This document shows, piece after piece, positions 36,060-47,028 of a stretch of DNA of 64,000 nt. Every line of letters starts with the position of its first letter. The first letter of the stretch is position 1. The translations under genes and the position numbers were made by a program. The stretch is taken from assembly GCA_009761415.1 (NCBI GenBank), contig QUOL01000012.1:759001-823000 (forward strand), given 5' to 3'. Source of the DNA: Sarcomyxa edulis. Its lineage: Eukaryota; Basidiomycota; Agaricomycetes; Agaricales; Mycenaceae. The notes under the pieces were generated by a model. It made no database searches. It had not been told where the DNA came from and saw only the letters and a list, made by a program, of their open reading frames with translations.

Positions 36060-37283
36060 TTACGACCCATCTGCTTCTGACGGGGGTTCAAGTTCTTCAT
36101 GAGCGACGTTAGGGAGGAATATGTCAAGACTGGGCGGCGTGTTGTCTGGCGTTCCCTGGTCCATCAACATTCCCCATCCAAAGACCGGCTCCTTCTCAAC
36201 CTGGGTGATGACGACCTTCTCGAAGAACTGAGGTTCTAGAATCCCGAATTCGTTCCCTGACGTTAGAACTACACCCGTTGAAGAGAGGTAGAATTTGATC
36301 CCAGCACGAAGAGCTTTTTCGGTGTTGATGTGGATAGTGACCATAGGGCCCTCGAGGGAACCTGAGGCTTCTATTTCACAAGGCATGCTGTCAGCGGGAC
36401 GACTTGTACAACAAGTAAAGTGTTATCATACCAGTGCCCGGTAGTCTATTTAGGACTTCTCGGGATAGATGAATATGATTTCGGCTCAACCTCGAGATTC
36501 CTTGCACGCCTAGAAGATCTGAGTCAAACCAAAACTTGAAAATAGGGAGACTTAGGTCTACGTATAGATTTCCAGGCGTCCATCGTCGTCCGGTGAACGG
36601 CTCCTTGTAGTTGTTCGTGGGAAAACATTCGTGCGATATCCAGTTCCACCTCCTATAAGATGCACGTTGGTATGAGTCAAAGACGACGAGATATAGCGGA
36701 GAACGTACATCCACTGAAGGATCCAGAGCCGCTCTGAGCCACCATTTATCAAAATCTATTGGGGTTCCTGGCAAACTCTGAGAACGAGCACCCTGACATA
36801 GTCTCCAGCGTTTTTTCTTGTCGTTGTTCACGACTTCTTCAAGTTGCGGGAGATCCACACCTCGCAGAAGTGGCTGAGATAACTATACCGAGCATATAAT
36901 ATGTTGAACCCAAATGTTTCTATCGTCATTTTGAACTTGGACTGAGAACGCACCAGATCTTTGATACGTATCCAGCCACCTGGGTATACGTGCAGGCCAA
37001 GATTCGTCGCACCATGATTTACGAGCCATGATATCGTTTTCGATATCTGTATGTCTGGTCTGTCTGGTCCATGTCCTTTCAGCCGTCCTCGATATCCTGC
37101 TCCTCCTTTTTTCTTGTGATGTCCGCCACCGAGCTTCCTCGTTTGCTGCCAAGGTTTCTCGAGCTGTGCACGTTGAATATTCGTCTCGTAAACATGAAGA
37201 GGGGAATCCAAGCTATTGTAGTGTCGAGTGGCCCATAAGAAGTGTAGCTTCCGTGAACTCGAACGAGTAACAACGGCGAGCAT
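36060..37283 (-). CDS. TPT1: tRNA 2'-phosphotransferase
   Basis: Final enzyme of fungal tRNA splicing: it removes the 2'-phosphate left at the ligated junction, transferring it to NAD+ to give ADP-ribose 1'',2''-cyclic phosphate. Five exons: 37283..36954, 36873..36709, 36652..36562, 36509..36432, 36370..36060; 324 residues. Visible: ISKTISWLVNHGATNLGLHV and WIRIKDL (N-lobe), LEEVVNNDKKKRWRL, AVHRTTMDAWKSI, GISRLSRNHIHLS, and VTIHINTEKALRAGIKFYLSS then TGVVLTSGN and FFEKVVI (C-lobe). The usual R-H-R-R active-site set is only partly readable: the RANQGHS segment is replaced by LCQGARSQSLPG, so the first arginine is shifted or changed. Extra N-terminal 70 residues are basic, hydroxylated and could be a mitochondrial presequence, or the start may be downstream. 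Confidence 0.88.
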
Positions 37284-38238
37284 TTTGAGTATCGTTGTTG
37301 CTATTTATTATAGAGAGAAGTCAGCAGAGTATTGAGTGTGGAATTAGTTCTCAAGTTAGGCAGAGTGTGCAAGTTGTGCAACTGTAGTCGAAGCGGAAAC
37401 AGGCCCTGGCGAGATGCATACTATGAGATGTCGCGTTTCAATCTGATTGCTCTTCGCCGGAGTCACCTTTTTGAAAATCTCATAGTTTCAACTAACAGCC
37501 TCATTGGCCTCGACATAGGGAACACTAGATTATCTTGGACAGATCACTGGCGAACATACGGCTCCTTGCCTGTTGCCAATCGACGTTTCGCTCAGAGTCT
37601 TGACTCTTGACATGTCTTTTAGATTTTGGAAGCTTGGCAGAAGTCTTTGCGAATACTCTCAAGATTGAATGAACCCTCTGCTTCTCTCTATACCCAGGCT
37701 GTTGTTTACGAAACCTACTTAAGGTCCCCTCACGTATATACCGGAGGCTATAAGCGACCGTACCTCTGCCGCATACGCGCCACGGTGACGCCACTTCATT
37801 CTGTGAGTTCTTCTGCCGACTCTTCACAAGTGAAAGGCAGAATGATCTGCTTGGCGTGTATGGTAAACCGGACACGCACTAATTCCTCAAGCACTCCTGG
37901 TCCTATCTGACGGTAACAGTCCAGAGTAAGGCTTTCCTCATCTGAGTCGTCGGCGGCTCATGTTATTCGCATCGAAAGAAGTCAACCCAGACCCTCATGT
38001 CGGCACTTGCTCTATTCCATTTGACCCGCTCTATAATTGCGCACTTCCTTCCTTCCGTATATCCAACACCTACTTGGTCGGTGAACAGGACTACCCGACT
38101 CTAGCTCGACACTTATAAGGCGCCTTAACACTCTTGATACAATGGCACAGTCAAGCGTCTCGCAACAGTACGTCTTACTTTTATCTGAGTCATTCTGATC
38201 TATAGGCATACTGCTGAACTCACACCCTGCAGCAAACT
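37284..38238. other. Divergent promoter region of TPT1 and the decarboxylase
   Basis: 955 bases. Contains scattered short frames without content. A TATAAG at 38114..38119 and a 5'-UTR intron (38168..38232, GTACGT...CTGCAG) belong to the decarboxylase gene. Confidence 0.5.
38114..38119 (+). promoter_or_regulatory. Candidate TATA box of the decarboxylase gene
   Basis: TATAAG about 125 nt upstream of the predicted start at 38239; an intron of 65 nt lies in between, so the spliced leader would be about 30 nt. Confidence 0.45.
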
Positions 38239-39540
38239 ATGTCTCAAGCCTCCCTAGCTCTCACCGAGCATTTCCGAAAGAGTGGATGGCTCCCTGCCAG
38301 TCAAGCTGCTCTTGACGAGTGGCTCGCAACCATGATTGAACAGGTCCATCCTGATCGTATGGAAGCAATAGGTCTCTTACCTGAAGTTCAAGATTTCCAA
38401 GATTTCATCGAAAACGATGGCAAGATGTACATGGGATTCCATCAAATGCTCGAGGGAACGACATCGGCCGTGAGTCGACTTAAACACTTGTCACAATGCA
38501 CAACGTTTGCTAATGCGTTCTCCTAGATTTCGAACTACAAAACACTGGTGCGAGTACTCAACAAGATACTCCGCGAAGCACCGTTTTACGGCGACATCGG
38601 ACCGCCTGTTTACATGGTCCTCAATCAAGCCATGAATACTCAGGGTGGCTACGCCACCTTCCTAAGTTCGAAGTTGAACGCACATTTCAAGAGAATGTTC
38701 GACGCATGGGCGTTGTTCCTCTCGTCCGCAGCATCTTGTTATGTGCTCGAAGACACCCCAAGAGGTTGGTTCAGTACCCAAGCGAAGGCGGCGCTGGTCC
38801 AGAATTATGACGGGCTTACCTTCGAGGAGACATTCATCTGCGATAAAGAGCTTCCGCACCATGGTTATACATCTTGGGATGACTTCTTCAATAGAACCTT
38901 CCAACCAGGGGTACGCACTCTCGAGCTCCCCCATAATTCCAACATCATCAACGGCGCCTGCGAGTCTAAACTCTACAAGATCGCTCGCAACGTCAACGAA
39001 TTCGACAATTTTTGGATCAAGGGCGAGCCATACTCACTCAGACATATGCTCAACCATGATCCCGATTACGCAACCCGATTCATCGGCGGGACTGTCTTCC
39101 AGGGCTTCCTGGAAGTGACTGGGTACCACAGATGGAATTCTCCTGTTACGGGGACTATCAAGAAGATCGTACAGGTGCCAGGCACTTACTTCGTCGAGTC
39201 TCCCGCCGTTCTTGGGGAAGCTGATAACCCCTACCTTCGATCCCTATCCTTCATCACGGCTATCACAACTCGCCTTCTTATCTTCATCGAGTCCGACAAT
39301 CCGTTAATAGGTCTCATGTGCTTCATCGCCATAGGTATGACAGAGGTCTCTACTTGTGAAGCGACGGTGAAGGAAGATCAAAGAATTGTCAGAGGTGAAG
39401 AGATGGGGATGTTCCACTTTGGCGGGTCCTCGCACGCACTCGTCTTCCGTCCAGAGACAAAGATTACATTCTTTGACGGCTACGATACGCCCGGAGATTT
39501 AGTCAAAGTCAGGGCTGCGATCGCTGGTGTCTCGAATTAG
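38239..39540 (+). CDS. PsiD-like aromatic L-amino acid decarboxylase (phosphatidylserine decarboxylase fold)
   Basis: Two exons, 38239..38469 and 38527..39540; 414 residues. It lines up from end to end with the pyruvoyl-dependent tryptophan decarboxylase PsiD (439 residues): GWLPASQAALDEW, IGLLPEVQDFQDFIE, REAPFYGDIGPPVYM, FLCDK-like FICDKELPHHGYTSWDDFFNR, CESKLYKI, RHMLNHD, GGTVFQGFLEVTGYHRWNSP, IGMTEVSTCEATV and MFHFGGSSHALVF. GGSS at residues 376-379 is the autocleavage site that yields the pyruvoyl cofactor. In this subgroup the substrate is an aromatic amino acid (tryptophan, 4-hydroxytryptophan or similar), not phosphatidylserine; there is no membrane or mitochondrial sequence. Kinase, methyltransferase or P450 genes of a psilocybin-type cluster are absent nearby, so a different indole- or arylethylamine product, or a stand-alone role, is likely. 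Confidence 0.9.
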
Positions 39541-39864
39541 TACTCACGAAGTATGTTTCCAAGTCATCGTTGCGTTCAATCCACTATTCTTTACTCAGAG
39601 AATCTTAGGGTCCAGTTGTACCACATCATTCAGACGACACAATTGTATATTTAGCTAACATGAATTTCTTCGACATCCATCTCTTTCCTTCTACGAGTCC
39701 ATACCTTTGCGTCCCTCTGATGCAAGAATTACTTGAACAGCGCTTCGAGGGAGGAAACTCTAACAAGACCATGCAAATTTTCACGGGGCCGTGGTACATC
39801 GTAGGTACCTAAAATACCGTCAGAACCGTGAACATCAAGGTCATAGAGATACCGACCGCGAGAT
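39541..39864. other. Intergenic between convergent genes
   Basis: 324 bases between the decarboxylase (+) and DUF4238 copy 2 (-). No further gene. Confidence 0.5.
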
Positions 39865-41313
39865 TCAGTGCCGCTTTGACCCTCTGCCCCTGGAAGGTCT
39901 AGGTTTAGGTTCACAGTCTCTAGTCGGTTCTGAGACTCTCCTGGTAGTGCCAGTTGATCCTGGAGCCTTCGGAGGAGGACCGAGACGGAACCGTCGTTCA
40001 GCGTTACTGGATTCGAATGTAGAAGATCTTGTAGTCAAGGACATAACAAGGGTAGCTCTTGCGAGGTCTGTCATGAAGGTTTCTTGGGACGCGCGATGGG
40101 CATCCACAAGCTTCTGCGTGAGGCGACTATAATCGACCTTGTGTTGCAGTACAGTATCCCGTTCATATCCATATTTGATGGATTTATATAGTGAGATAAG
40201 GGAGGTAAACGCGATTTGTGACCCGCTGTTTTCGAGCAACATATTGTTGATCATACGAGCCTGGACGACGGGAAGGGTGAAGCAACGGAAGGTCAGGCGA
40301 TCACGAATTCTTGACCCCAGACTCTCGGCCCACTTCTGTCTGAACTCAGGGGTGTTCTGAAGTTTCGCAGAATCGAAGAGGAGGGGTGGGTCGTACTTGA
40401 CATCAGTGACTTGTATAGGAAGCTCGTAATAGTAAGATTTTGACAAGTCGATACCCATGGGATCGGACGGGATGGGCTCATTCAATCCTCGCATCATGGA
40501 TTCCTCGAGCAGCCGATTGTTACGTAGGATTAAGGCTAGTTTGGGGGTGATGGGATAAGTCCGACTGAGTGTGATAGTGGCTCCTTCCCAAACGCCATAT
40601 GAGTGATTGCTGAGGATAAAATCCACACCCGGTGGCGCTTCGTAAAAAGCTAATGACATGTTATCTTTTTCCAAAAAGTAGTCTGTTCGAGTGACCCAGA
40701 AGATATCGTTGCTCTTGGGAATCTCCCAGTGATCGGTATCGAGTATATGACGAATGTTGTGGAGGTATACCTCGCGAGGGCCCTCGAGGCCGTGCTCAGT
40801 CGCAAATTTGTTCACCATCAATAAGGTCAGAGCGTCCAGTTTTCCTTCTACCCACTGCTGGTAATGGCCACTGTGTCGATAAGCCATGATGAATAGGAAT
40901 TTCCGAAGAGTGTTGACCTCGGAGCGTAATAACGTGACCAAACCGTTCGACCTCTCTACCTCCAGCTTCTCAATGACTCTAGCAGCAGCCTCCTCCAATT
41001 TCGATAGAGATTCTTCGATCTGGTAAGCGGCCCGTTCGTGAGAAGTGTCCTTGTACATGTCTAGTATACCAAAATTATGAGATATTGTCTCGGATCCGAG
41101 ACTGAGTGTATCGGTATCCCTGTCATACAAGTTCATGGCTTCGGGTTTGGGCGATGGTCTCCTGTAAGAACTATGAATATGCGGAGTGCAAAGGAAAAAC
41201 TCTCAAACATACGTGTACGCAGAGATACTATCTGTCTTTGCCGTAAACTCGGTTGACCATCGACGTAGTATAAATCGAGGAATATAATGGTGGTACTGGG
41301 GACGTGGGGTCAT
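39865..41313 (-). CDS. DUF4238-family protein, copy 2
   Basis: Two exons, 41313..41213 and 41161..39865; 465 residues. It begins MTPRPQYHHYIPRFILRRW, nearly the same as copy 1 at 20874, and shares RSEVNTLRKFLFIMAYR, FYEAPPGVDF, PITPKLALILRNN, SRIRDRLTFRCF and SLYKSI. The first intron is at the same codon in both copies. The C-terminus is Pro/Arg-rich and basic but not alike in detail. Function of DUF4238 is unknown. The 20 kb between the two copies hold genes with no relation to them, so the pair is dispersed, in inverted orientation. Confidence 0.87.
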
Positions 41314-41691
41314 GGTGGCGATTACGAGGGAAAGTCGAAGCAGTCCGAGATCAAACTTTATGGTCCCTTATACATGCGTGAAAGAAGGTTCTCCAAGACC
41401 GTTAGTGGACACTGATTGACGCCCAATACACGAATACCTACACCGTTCAAACTTTGTGTCCCAAGCTCTCGTGTGAGATAGCAGCCTCGTAAGGGTTATC
41501 CTGTACTGAACCAAGGACACAGACCTGATGCATCGAAACCGACAATGATGGATCGCTGATCTATAGACATAATAAAACAAATTCTGCAAACAGTCCACCA
41601 ACATCACAGCATATCAAACTCTACCACAACCTTTCAGACATGAAGTTCGGACGAGTAAAAAAAGGAGACGAGAACATACCTCAAAAGAATA
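41314..41691. other. Intergenic
   Basis: 378 bases: promoter side of DUF4238 copy 2 and 3' side of BTB gene 1, same strand. Nothing recognised. Confidence 0.5.
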
Positions 41692-43104
41692 TCATGCGTG
41701 ATCGAGATCGCAAGATAAGAAATGCTCAGCCAGGCTTTCATGCAATGCATTGTACAATCCAGCAACAGTGTCCAACGCAGACTTCCTACAAGAAGCCGAA
41801 GGTAGCATATTGCGAGAGAATAACTCGTCCTGCATCAGCACTTCCCTGAGATAATGGATTTTCATCAACACATTAGCAGGACCGCGTTTGTTGGCTTCGG
41901 TGGAGCCGGCGGCAATGAGCCACCTCTCTGACCATGTAGCAACACAGACTGCTTGGTGTATTTGAGGTGGACAGCTGTCGGGGCGAGGAAAGTCGGGAGC
42001 ACTGGTCCGCAAACGCTCCCAGTATCGCGACAGTGACCAATAACCTGCTAGGAGACGGCGCGTTTGAACATCTGAAAGATTGGGGTGGAAGAATCTGGTA
42101 GCCGTGGAGCCTGGGAGGGGTGCTATGGAGTTCATATCGAGTAGTTGACGGTAGTATGCAAACCCCTGCAAGCGTCGTAGATTGTATTTGTCGCTGGTAA
42201 GGATAGCAGGAAGAAGCGGGAGATGATTTCGAACTTTGATTCGTGCAATCCATTTATCGACGACAAGATCGCAGAGATCAGTGCGGCAGCATCTGATAGC
42301 GACCTCGACGAGACGAATGAAATCTTCAGAAGAGCATTTGGTAAGGTATCCTGGGCTTTCGCGGCGGCAAAAGGTCAATACCGCGTCTAGGGACCTTGGA
42401 CGGACGTATGAATTGCAGAGCCGTTCATGTGGTAATGATCATGGACCTACCACGACTCGAGCGAGATAAAATGGTATCTGAATCGACGATCAATATGGAC
42501 TAATGCAGATGAAGATATCACACTGACTTGTTGGTAATCTCAGCAATAGTTAGCAGCTTTGAGATGTTGGCATCTTCAGTACTTTGTCGATGTATCTCGG
42601 GCGCGCTGAATGGCTTTAGAATTAAGTCATCTTCCATAACCTCGGTAGCGTTCCACCCACAGCGAATACAAGACCCAGCATAATTCACTAAACTGTTCAG
42701 GAGTGTCTCCGTACAAGACAATAGGATCCTCGTCACTAGAGCCCTCAGATCGGACTGTCTGGCTCTCAGGAAAGCTAAACATGTCACGAAAAGCAGACGA
42801 GTCTCGAACGAGGAGGTATTGATGCACCTACACTCATTTGGAATAGATGAGAGGGAAGTCATATATACATGTCACTCACCTTGAAAAGGGTGTTCTTGAC
42901 TCGGATGATGCAGTCTCCGTCGTCGCGATAATAAGAAGTGTCTCGTACGGAGAGTACGACCGGCTCATCCGAGCCGTCTAGGCTTAGAATATCCTGACCA
43001 TGATCCAGATTGTTCAGAGTTCGCTGTCTTTTTCTTGAACCTCCAGGAGAAGATGTCGGATATGGAAACGCGTCTGTATCCATGTCAAATTGGAACGAGA
43101 TCAA
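41692..43104 (-). CDS. BTB/POZ-domain protein 1
   Basis: Five exons: 43104..42880, 42827..42661, 42605..42528, 42477..42451, 42391..41692; 398 residues. After a charged N-terminus the BTB core reads YYRDDGDCIIRVKNTLFKVHQYLLVRDSSAFRDMF in pieces across the first intron, then PIVLYGDTPEQFSELCWVLYSL and LLTIAEITNKYHFISLESWSLDAV. BTB domains dimerise and often recruit cullin-3 ligases. The helical C-terminal 240 residues have no named domain; they share SDVQTRRLLAGYWSLSRYWERLR and a Cys-containing CVATWSERW segment with BTB genes 2 and 3. This type is greatly expanded in Agaricomycetes. A second possible start is 43083. One intron uses an AAG acceptor. Divergent from eIF3i with only 106 nt between the starts. 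Confidence 0.83.
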
Positions 43105-43210
43105 GAGGAAGAGTGCTTTCGGAAACTGAAGTCGCGTGGCTTCTAACCCACGTGGCTCCTTTCCTCAAAAACCATAACCTGTGTCTCTGCCAAAAAAAAG
43201 TCCCTCGAAA

Positions 43211-44605
43211 ATGGCAAGTTGTACATCCACAGTCTCTGAAATTATCTGCTAAAACATGTTATTGTATAGAGACCAATCCTCTTACAAGGTTATTTCGTCA
43301 AGAAACATACGCCGAGGACTTGAACTAAATATTATTCCAGGTCATGAGCGTTCGCTAACGCAGATCAAATTCAACGCAGAAGGAGATCTACTATTCACCT
43401 GCTCAAAAGATAACATCATCAACGTTTGGTTCTCTCACAACGGAGAACGACTGGGAACGTACGATGGAAACAATGGATCGGTCTGGACGGTGGACGTAGA
43501 CTGTGAGCACCATTTTACAATATCTAGTCATCTCGCGGTTCTTGACTTCGAAACGAAACGCAGCGGAGTCAAGATTCTTGATCTCAGGCGCTGCTGATAA
43601 CACTTTGAGACTGTGGTCCGTAGCATCTGGGAAATGCCTATATGTATGGGAGTTCCCCACGGCGGTAAAAAGGGTGGCGTTCAGCGATGACGATCAGCAA
43701 ATTGTCTGCATCACAGAACAGCGGATGGGATTCCAGTGCGCAATCCGTGTGTTTAATATTAATCGAGAAGGAGATGGGTCAATCCGTGCGTGTCGTTTGC
43801 ATTTCTCACTGTACACGACATCATACCATCACTTTTTTCAGAGTCGAAGGAGCCCGCACACATGTTCAACCCCATTGGTTCAAAAGCGACCGTCTGCTCA
43901 TTCTCGGTCACCCCAGGAATCATTGTTACTGGCCACGAGTCCGGCAAAGTCGCCCTATTCAATTACAAGACTGGAGAAGAAGTGGAAAACAACGAGCGTG
44001 CTCACAGTGATACCGTCACAGATTTGCAAATGAGCAAGGACCGAACATATTTTATTACGAGCAGTAAAGATAAAATTGCTCGGGTACGTAGTGTCCAGTG
44101 TGGATGGAAGATGCTCAAGTTGACCAAATTTGCATCGAACAGATACACGACACGAAAACCTTGATGGTCATAAAAACTTACACAACTGAGACGCCATTGA
44201 ATAGTGCCGCTCTTGCACCACTTCGGCCCTACGTACGTTTCTTTGCATATCCGTAGCAGCAGTCTTGGTTGACACCGTTTGTAGGTTCTTCTAGGAGGAG
44301 GCCAAGAAGCTATGAATGTCACGACAACCTCGCTGCGACAGGGTAAATTCGAGACAAGATTTTGGCACAAAGTTTTTGAAGAAGAGGTTGGACGGGTAAA
44401 GGGACATTTTGGGCCTATCAATACGTGAGTCTATACACACAACATGTTGTGCATCAACTGATAGGAGGCTATGTGTAGAATTGCCGTGCACCCGGCAGGA
44501 ACCTCTTATGCGTCAGGTGGAGAGGATGGGTTCGTTCGAGTGCACCATTTCGACGAGTCCTACTTCAAGGCGAAGCCGTATGGAGACCTGGAGATAGAGG
44601 ATTGA
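43211..44605 (+). CDS. TIF34: Translation initiation factor eIF3 subunit i
   Basis: WD40 beta-propeller subunit of eIF3, which holds eIF3b and eIF3g on the 40S ribosome. Eight exons: 43211..43213, 43270..43288, 43341..43502, 43564..43785, 43842..44083, 44143..44232, 44285..44424, 44479..44605; 334 residues, the normal length. Visible: [18 protein letters not shown] at the start, [27 protein letters not shown] [24 protein letters not shown]-like [84 protein letters not shown]. The protein must start M-RPIL, and the only way to get this is an exon holding just the ATG, followed by a 56-nt intron with a GC donor (GCAAGT) and TATAG acceptor. Confidence 0.95.
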
Positions 44606-45087
44606 TTTGTTTGTATTCGCCTGAAGGATTATGATTTGTGCTTTTATTTTGATCGTCTGTTGCTCGACTTTCCTCACGTAAGTCCTACAATGCTCGGCAT
44701 TCTACAAAGGTGCTACTGTATCTCCAGCTTCTCTTCCGTGCGTAAGCCACTGACCAGCTGTGCACACTATTGACCTCTTGGCGCGTTCATTATTCCCGCT
44801 CGAGTCGACCCGACGGACAAAACTGCGTAAGCGCAGTGCTACACAAGGTCTGGTCTCCAGGGTGCATTCTTCTCCTCGACATGGTGTCGGTTTCTACAGT
44901 AAAAATAAGGCTAGAATCGAATGAGAACAAAAAAAGACAAGAAGCATTGTTCTGAGCCAAAATTGGCTCGCACTGATTTAGTCTCACGCACCTGGTACCA
45001 CTCGGGCACAACTTTTCCAATATCATCTTTCCAGAATCCACCAGGTCTTATTTCTCTACTCATATTTTGCTCTGAAGCTTCCTTAAG
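44606..45087. other. Intergenic, same-strand genes
   Basis: 482 bases between eIF3i and the secreted protein gene. No further gene. Confidence 0.5.
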
Positions 45088-46386
45088 ATGCTTCCTATGA
45101 CTCCGTTCTTTATACTACTCTGTCTGCCTTCGCTCAGCTTCGCCCTCGACGCACCACGAACACCACCAAATCCATTTCGGCGACGTTCATCATCATCAAA
45201 GACGAAGAGTGTACCGGCTGCAGGCTATTACCCACCTGCTGATAATGGGGGAAGCATGCTAACCGTAAGTACTAGCTTGTCTGTATCACAAAATTGGAAC
45301 GTCCTGAACGCGAACCTCTCTAATCCAGCAAATACCTGTAACATATCCCGAAGGCCAAGGCGAACCTGTAAACATCATCATCTCCGGAAATTCCGATTCA
45401 GATGTCCTGGTTGACTCTGAGGCCGATGGTGGGCTAAGAAATTTCTTCCTGTGAGGCCTTTTGCCTGTCTTTTGCCCTCGTGTGGTGACTGATGACAAGT
45501 GCATCGCGAACAGTTCATTTGGGTTCTCAGACGAATGCCTTGGACAACACGCTGGCTCTGACCAGGCAGTCAATCTCGGGGATGGAAATGGATATCGTAT
45601 GCCTGTTTTGAATTGGTTCTGATTTTCTCGGCGCTAATCATCTTGATTGTCGTAATTGAAAAGTAAATGAGACTGCTGTAATTCGGTGGAACTATGGAGA
45701 TGCTGCGTTGGGCTCTTGCAAAGAAACCATAGAGGGTGGAAACCACTTTAGATATTGGGTACAGGATGGATCGAGTGCGGATAGGTACGTCTCGAATCCC
45801 TCATCTCTAATCGACATTCTCTCATTGCCGAGTCACCATGTAGTGGTGCAATTTTTATGGCAGTTTCATACGAGGAACCTCTGGCTAGTACGTTTTTTTG
45901 TTATGTTCATAATGCATCTCGCTCTAACGCAGCGCAGACCAACACGACATCATTCCAAACGGCTACAACCTCGCAAGAGACTGGCTCATCGGCAATATAA
46001 CAAATTCGTTCGTCACTACCGCAGATGTCACCAACGATACATCTTTCACTGGTACAACCTCAAATGGTGGTTATACATACCAAACCAGTATCCAGTACAC
46101 TTCCGGGCTGTTACCCAACACGAGTTATGCAATCAACCACAATATTACTGTTGGCGTCAACGGAATCAATGCCGTCGATGGATTAGTCGCTGTCATGGAT
46201 GTCACAATAAGTGAACGCCCTGCAAAGAGGTATGCTCATGATCAGTATGTTTGCCACTTACTTGGTTGACTAAATCATGGTTCTCCTAGTTCTGCACGGA
46301 GATCAACCCCACCACGGATCTGGCAACATTTCCCCACAACAATTATCCTCTCCACACTTTCGTTACCTTTCCTCCTGTTCCTATAG
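45088..46386 (+). CDS. Secreted, probably GPI-anchored cell-surface protein
   Basis: Seven exons: 45088..45264, 45329..45450, 45514..45596, 45664..45784, 45844..45887, 45938..46229, 46290..46386; 311 residues. Signal peptide MLPMTPFFILLCLPSLSFA (1-19), a short Pro/Arg/Ser stretch, then a conserved fungal domain with GLRNFFLSFGFSDECLGQH, WNYGDAALGSCKETI, GGNHFRYWVQDG, GAIFMAVSYEEPL, HDIIPNGYNLARDWLIGN and a threonine/asparagine-rich part with about six N-glycosylation sites and GINAVDGLVAV. A short spacer leads to a hydrophobic end (TTIILSTLSLPFLLFL) with no following charge, the form of a GPI-attachment signal. The family is common in basidiomycetes as an uncharacterised membrane protein. Cell-wall or surface location is inferred; biochemical role unknown. 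Confidence 0.8.
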
Positions 46387-47028
46387 ACAATCCTCGACGG
46401 ATGAATCCAACCCCGTAGCCATAACTATACCCCAGAAGACTCGTAGCTCGGACAGCTACTCCGGTTTAGATGGACTCCTCTCACGAAAAAGCATATAAAT
46501 CCCCTTACACCTTTCACACCTGCACTTACTTATACCGACCCTTATTTACTCGTCTCAGACAGACCAGCTGTACCCCTCCCCCTACGATCTCATTTGCACG
46601 TCCTTCTTAGAATACTTATGAACCACGGAGTTTAGCATTTCTGTGTATTACGACTTGGACTATAGTTACGAGGAACTTGAAGGAGCTTATGGTCTCCGAC
46701 TAGAAATTATTGCTTCCGCGGCGATCAACTCAGGCTCGAAATCTCTCCAACGCGTAATACGTTGCTCTCGATGCTCTACACTGATTACTCGCACTGCCTC
46801 ACTGACAATAACCTTCTTGTCTGCGTTTACCATCTCTACTGAATACTGGCCACTGGTAGTCAACGACGAAACCGGAAATAACAAGCCCTACGTTCTGTAT
46901 CTACGTGCTTCTAGCGATGCCTTGTCTTCCTGGCGCCTTTTTGTCTCGTAGAAACACTACATATTCAGCCTTAAAGTTCAGAATGACGGTCTTTATCTTC
47001 TGTATTGGACATACTATCTGCATTCGCT
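46387..47028. other. Intergenic, same-strand genes
   Basis: 642 bases. A 102-codon frame (46643..46951) has no recognisable content. Promoter of BTB gene 2 lies here. Confidence 0.45.

Noticed and set aside
38142..38240. ATG at 38142 as the true start of the decarboxylase
   Set aside because: Both possible acceptors put it out of frame with the conserved protein; kept only as an upstream ORF.
28502..41313. Alcohol oxidase, decarboxylase and membrane protein as one biosynthetic cluster
   Set aside because: The genes are separated by housekeeping TPT1 and unrelated families, on mixed strands; no synthase, P450 or transporter set is present.
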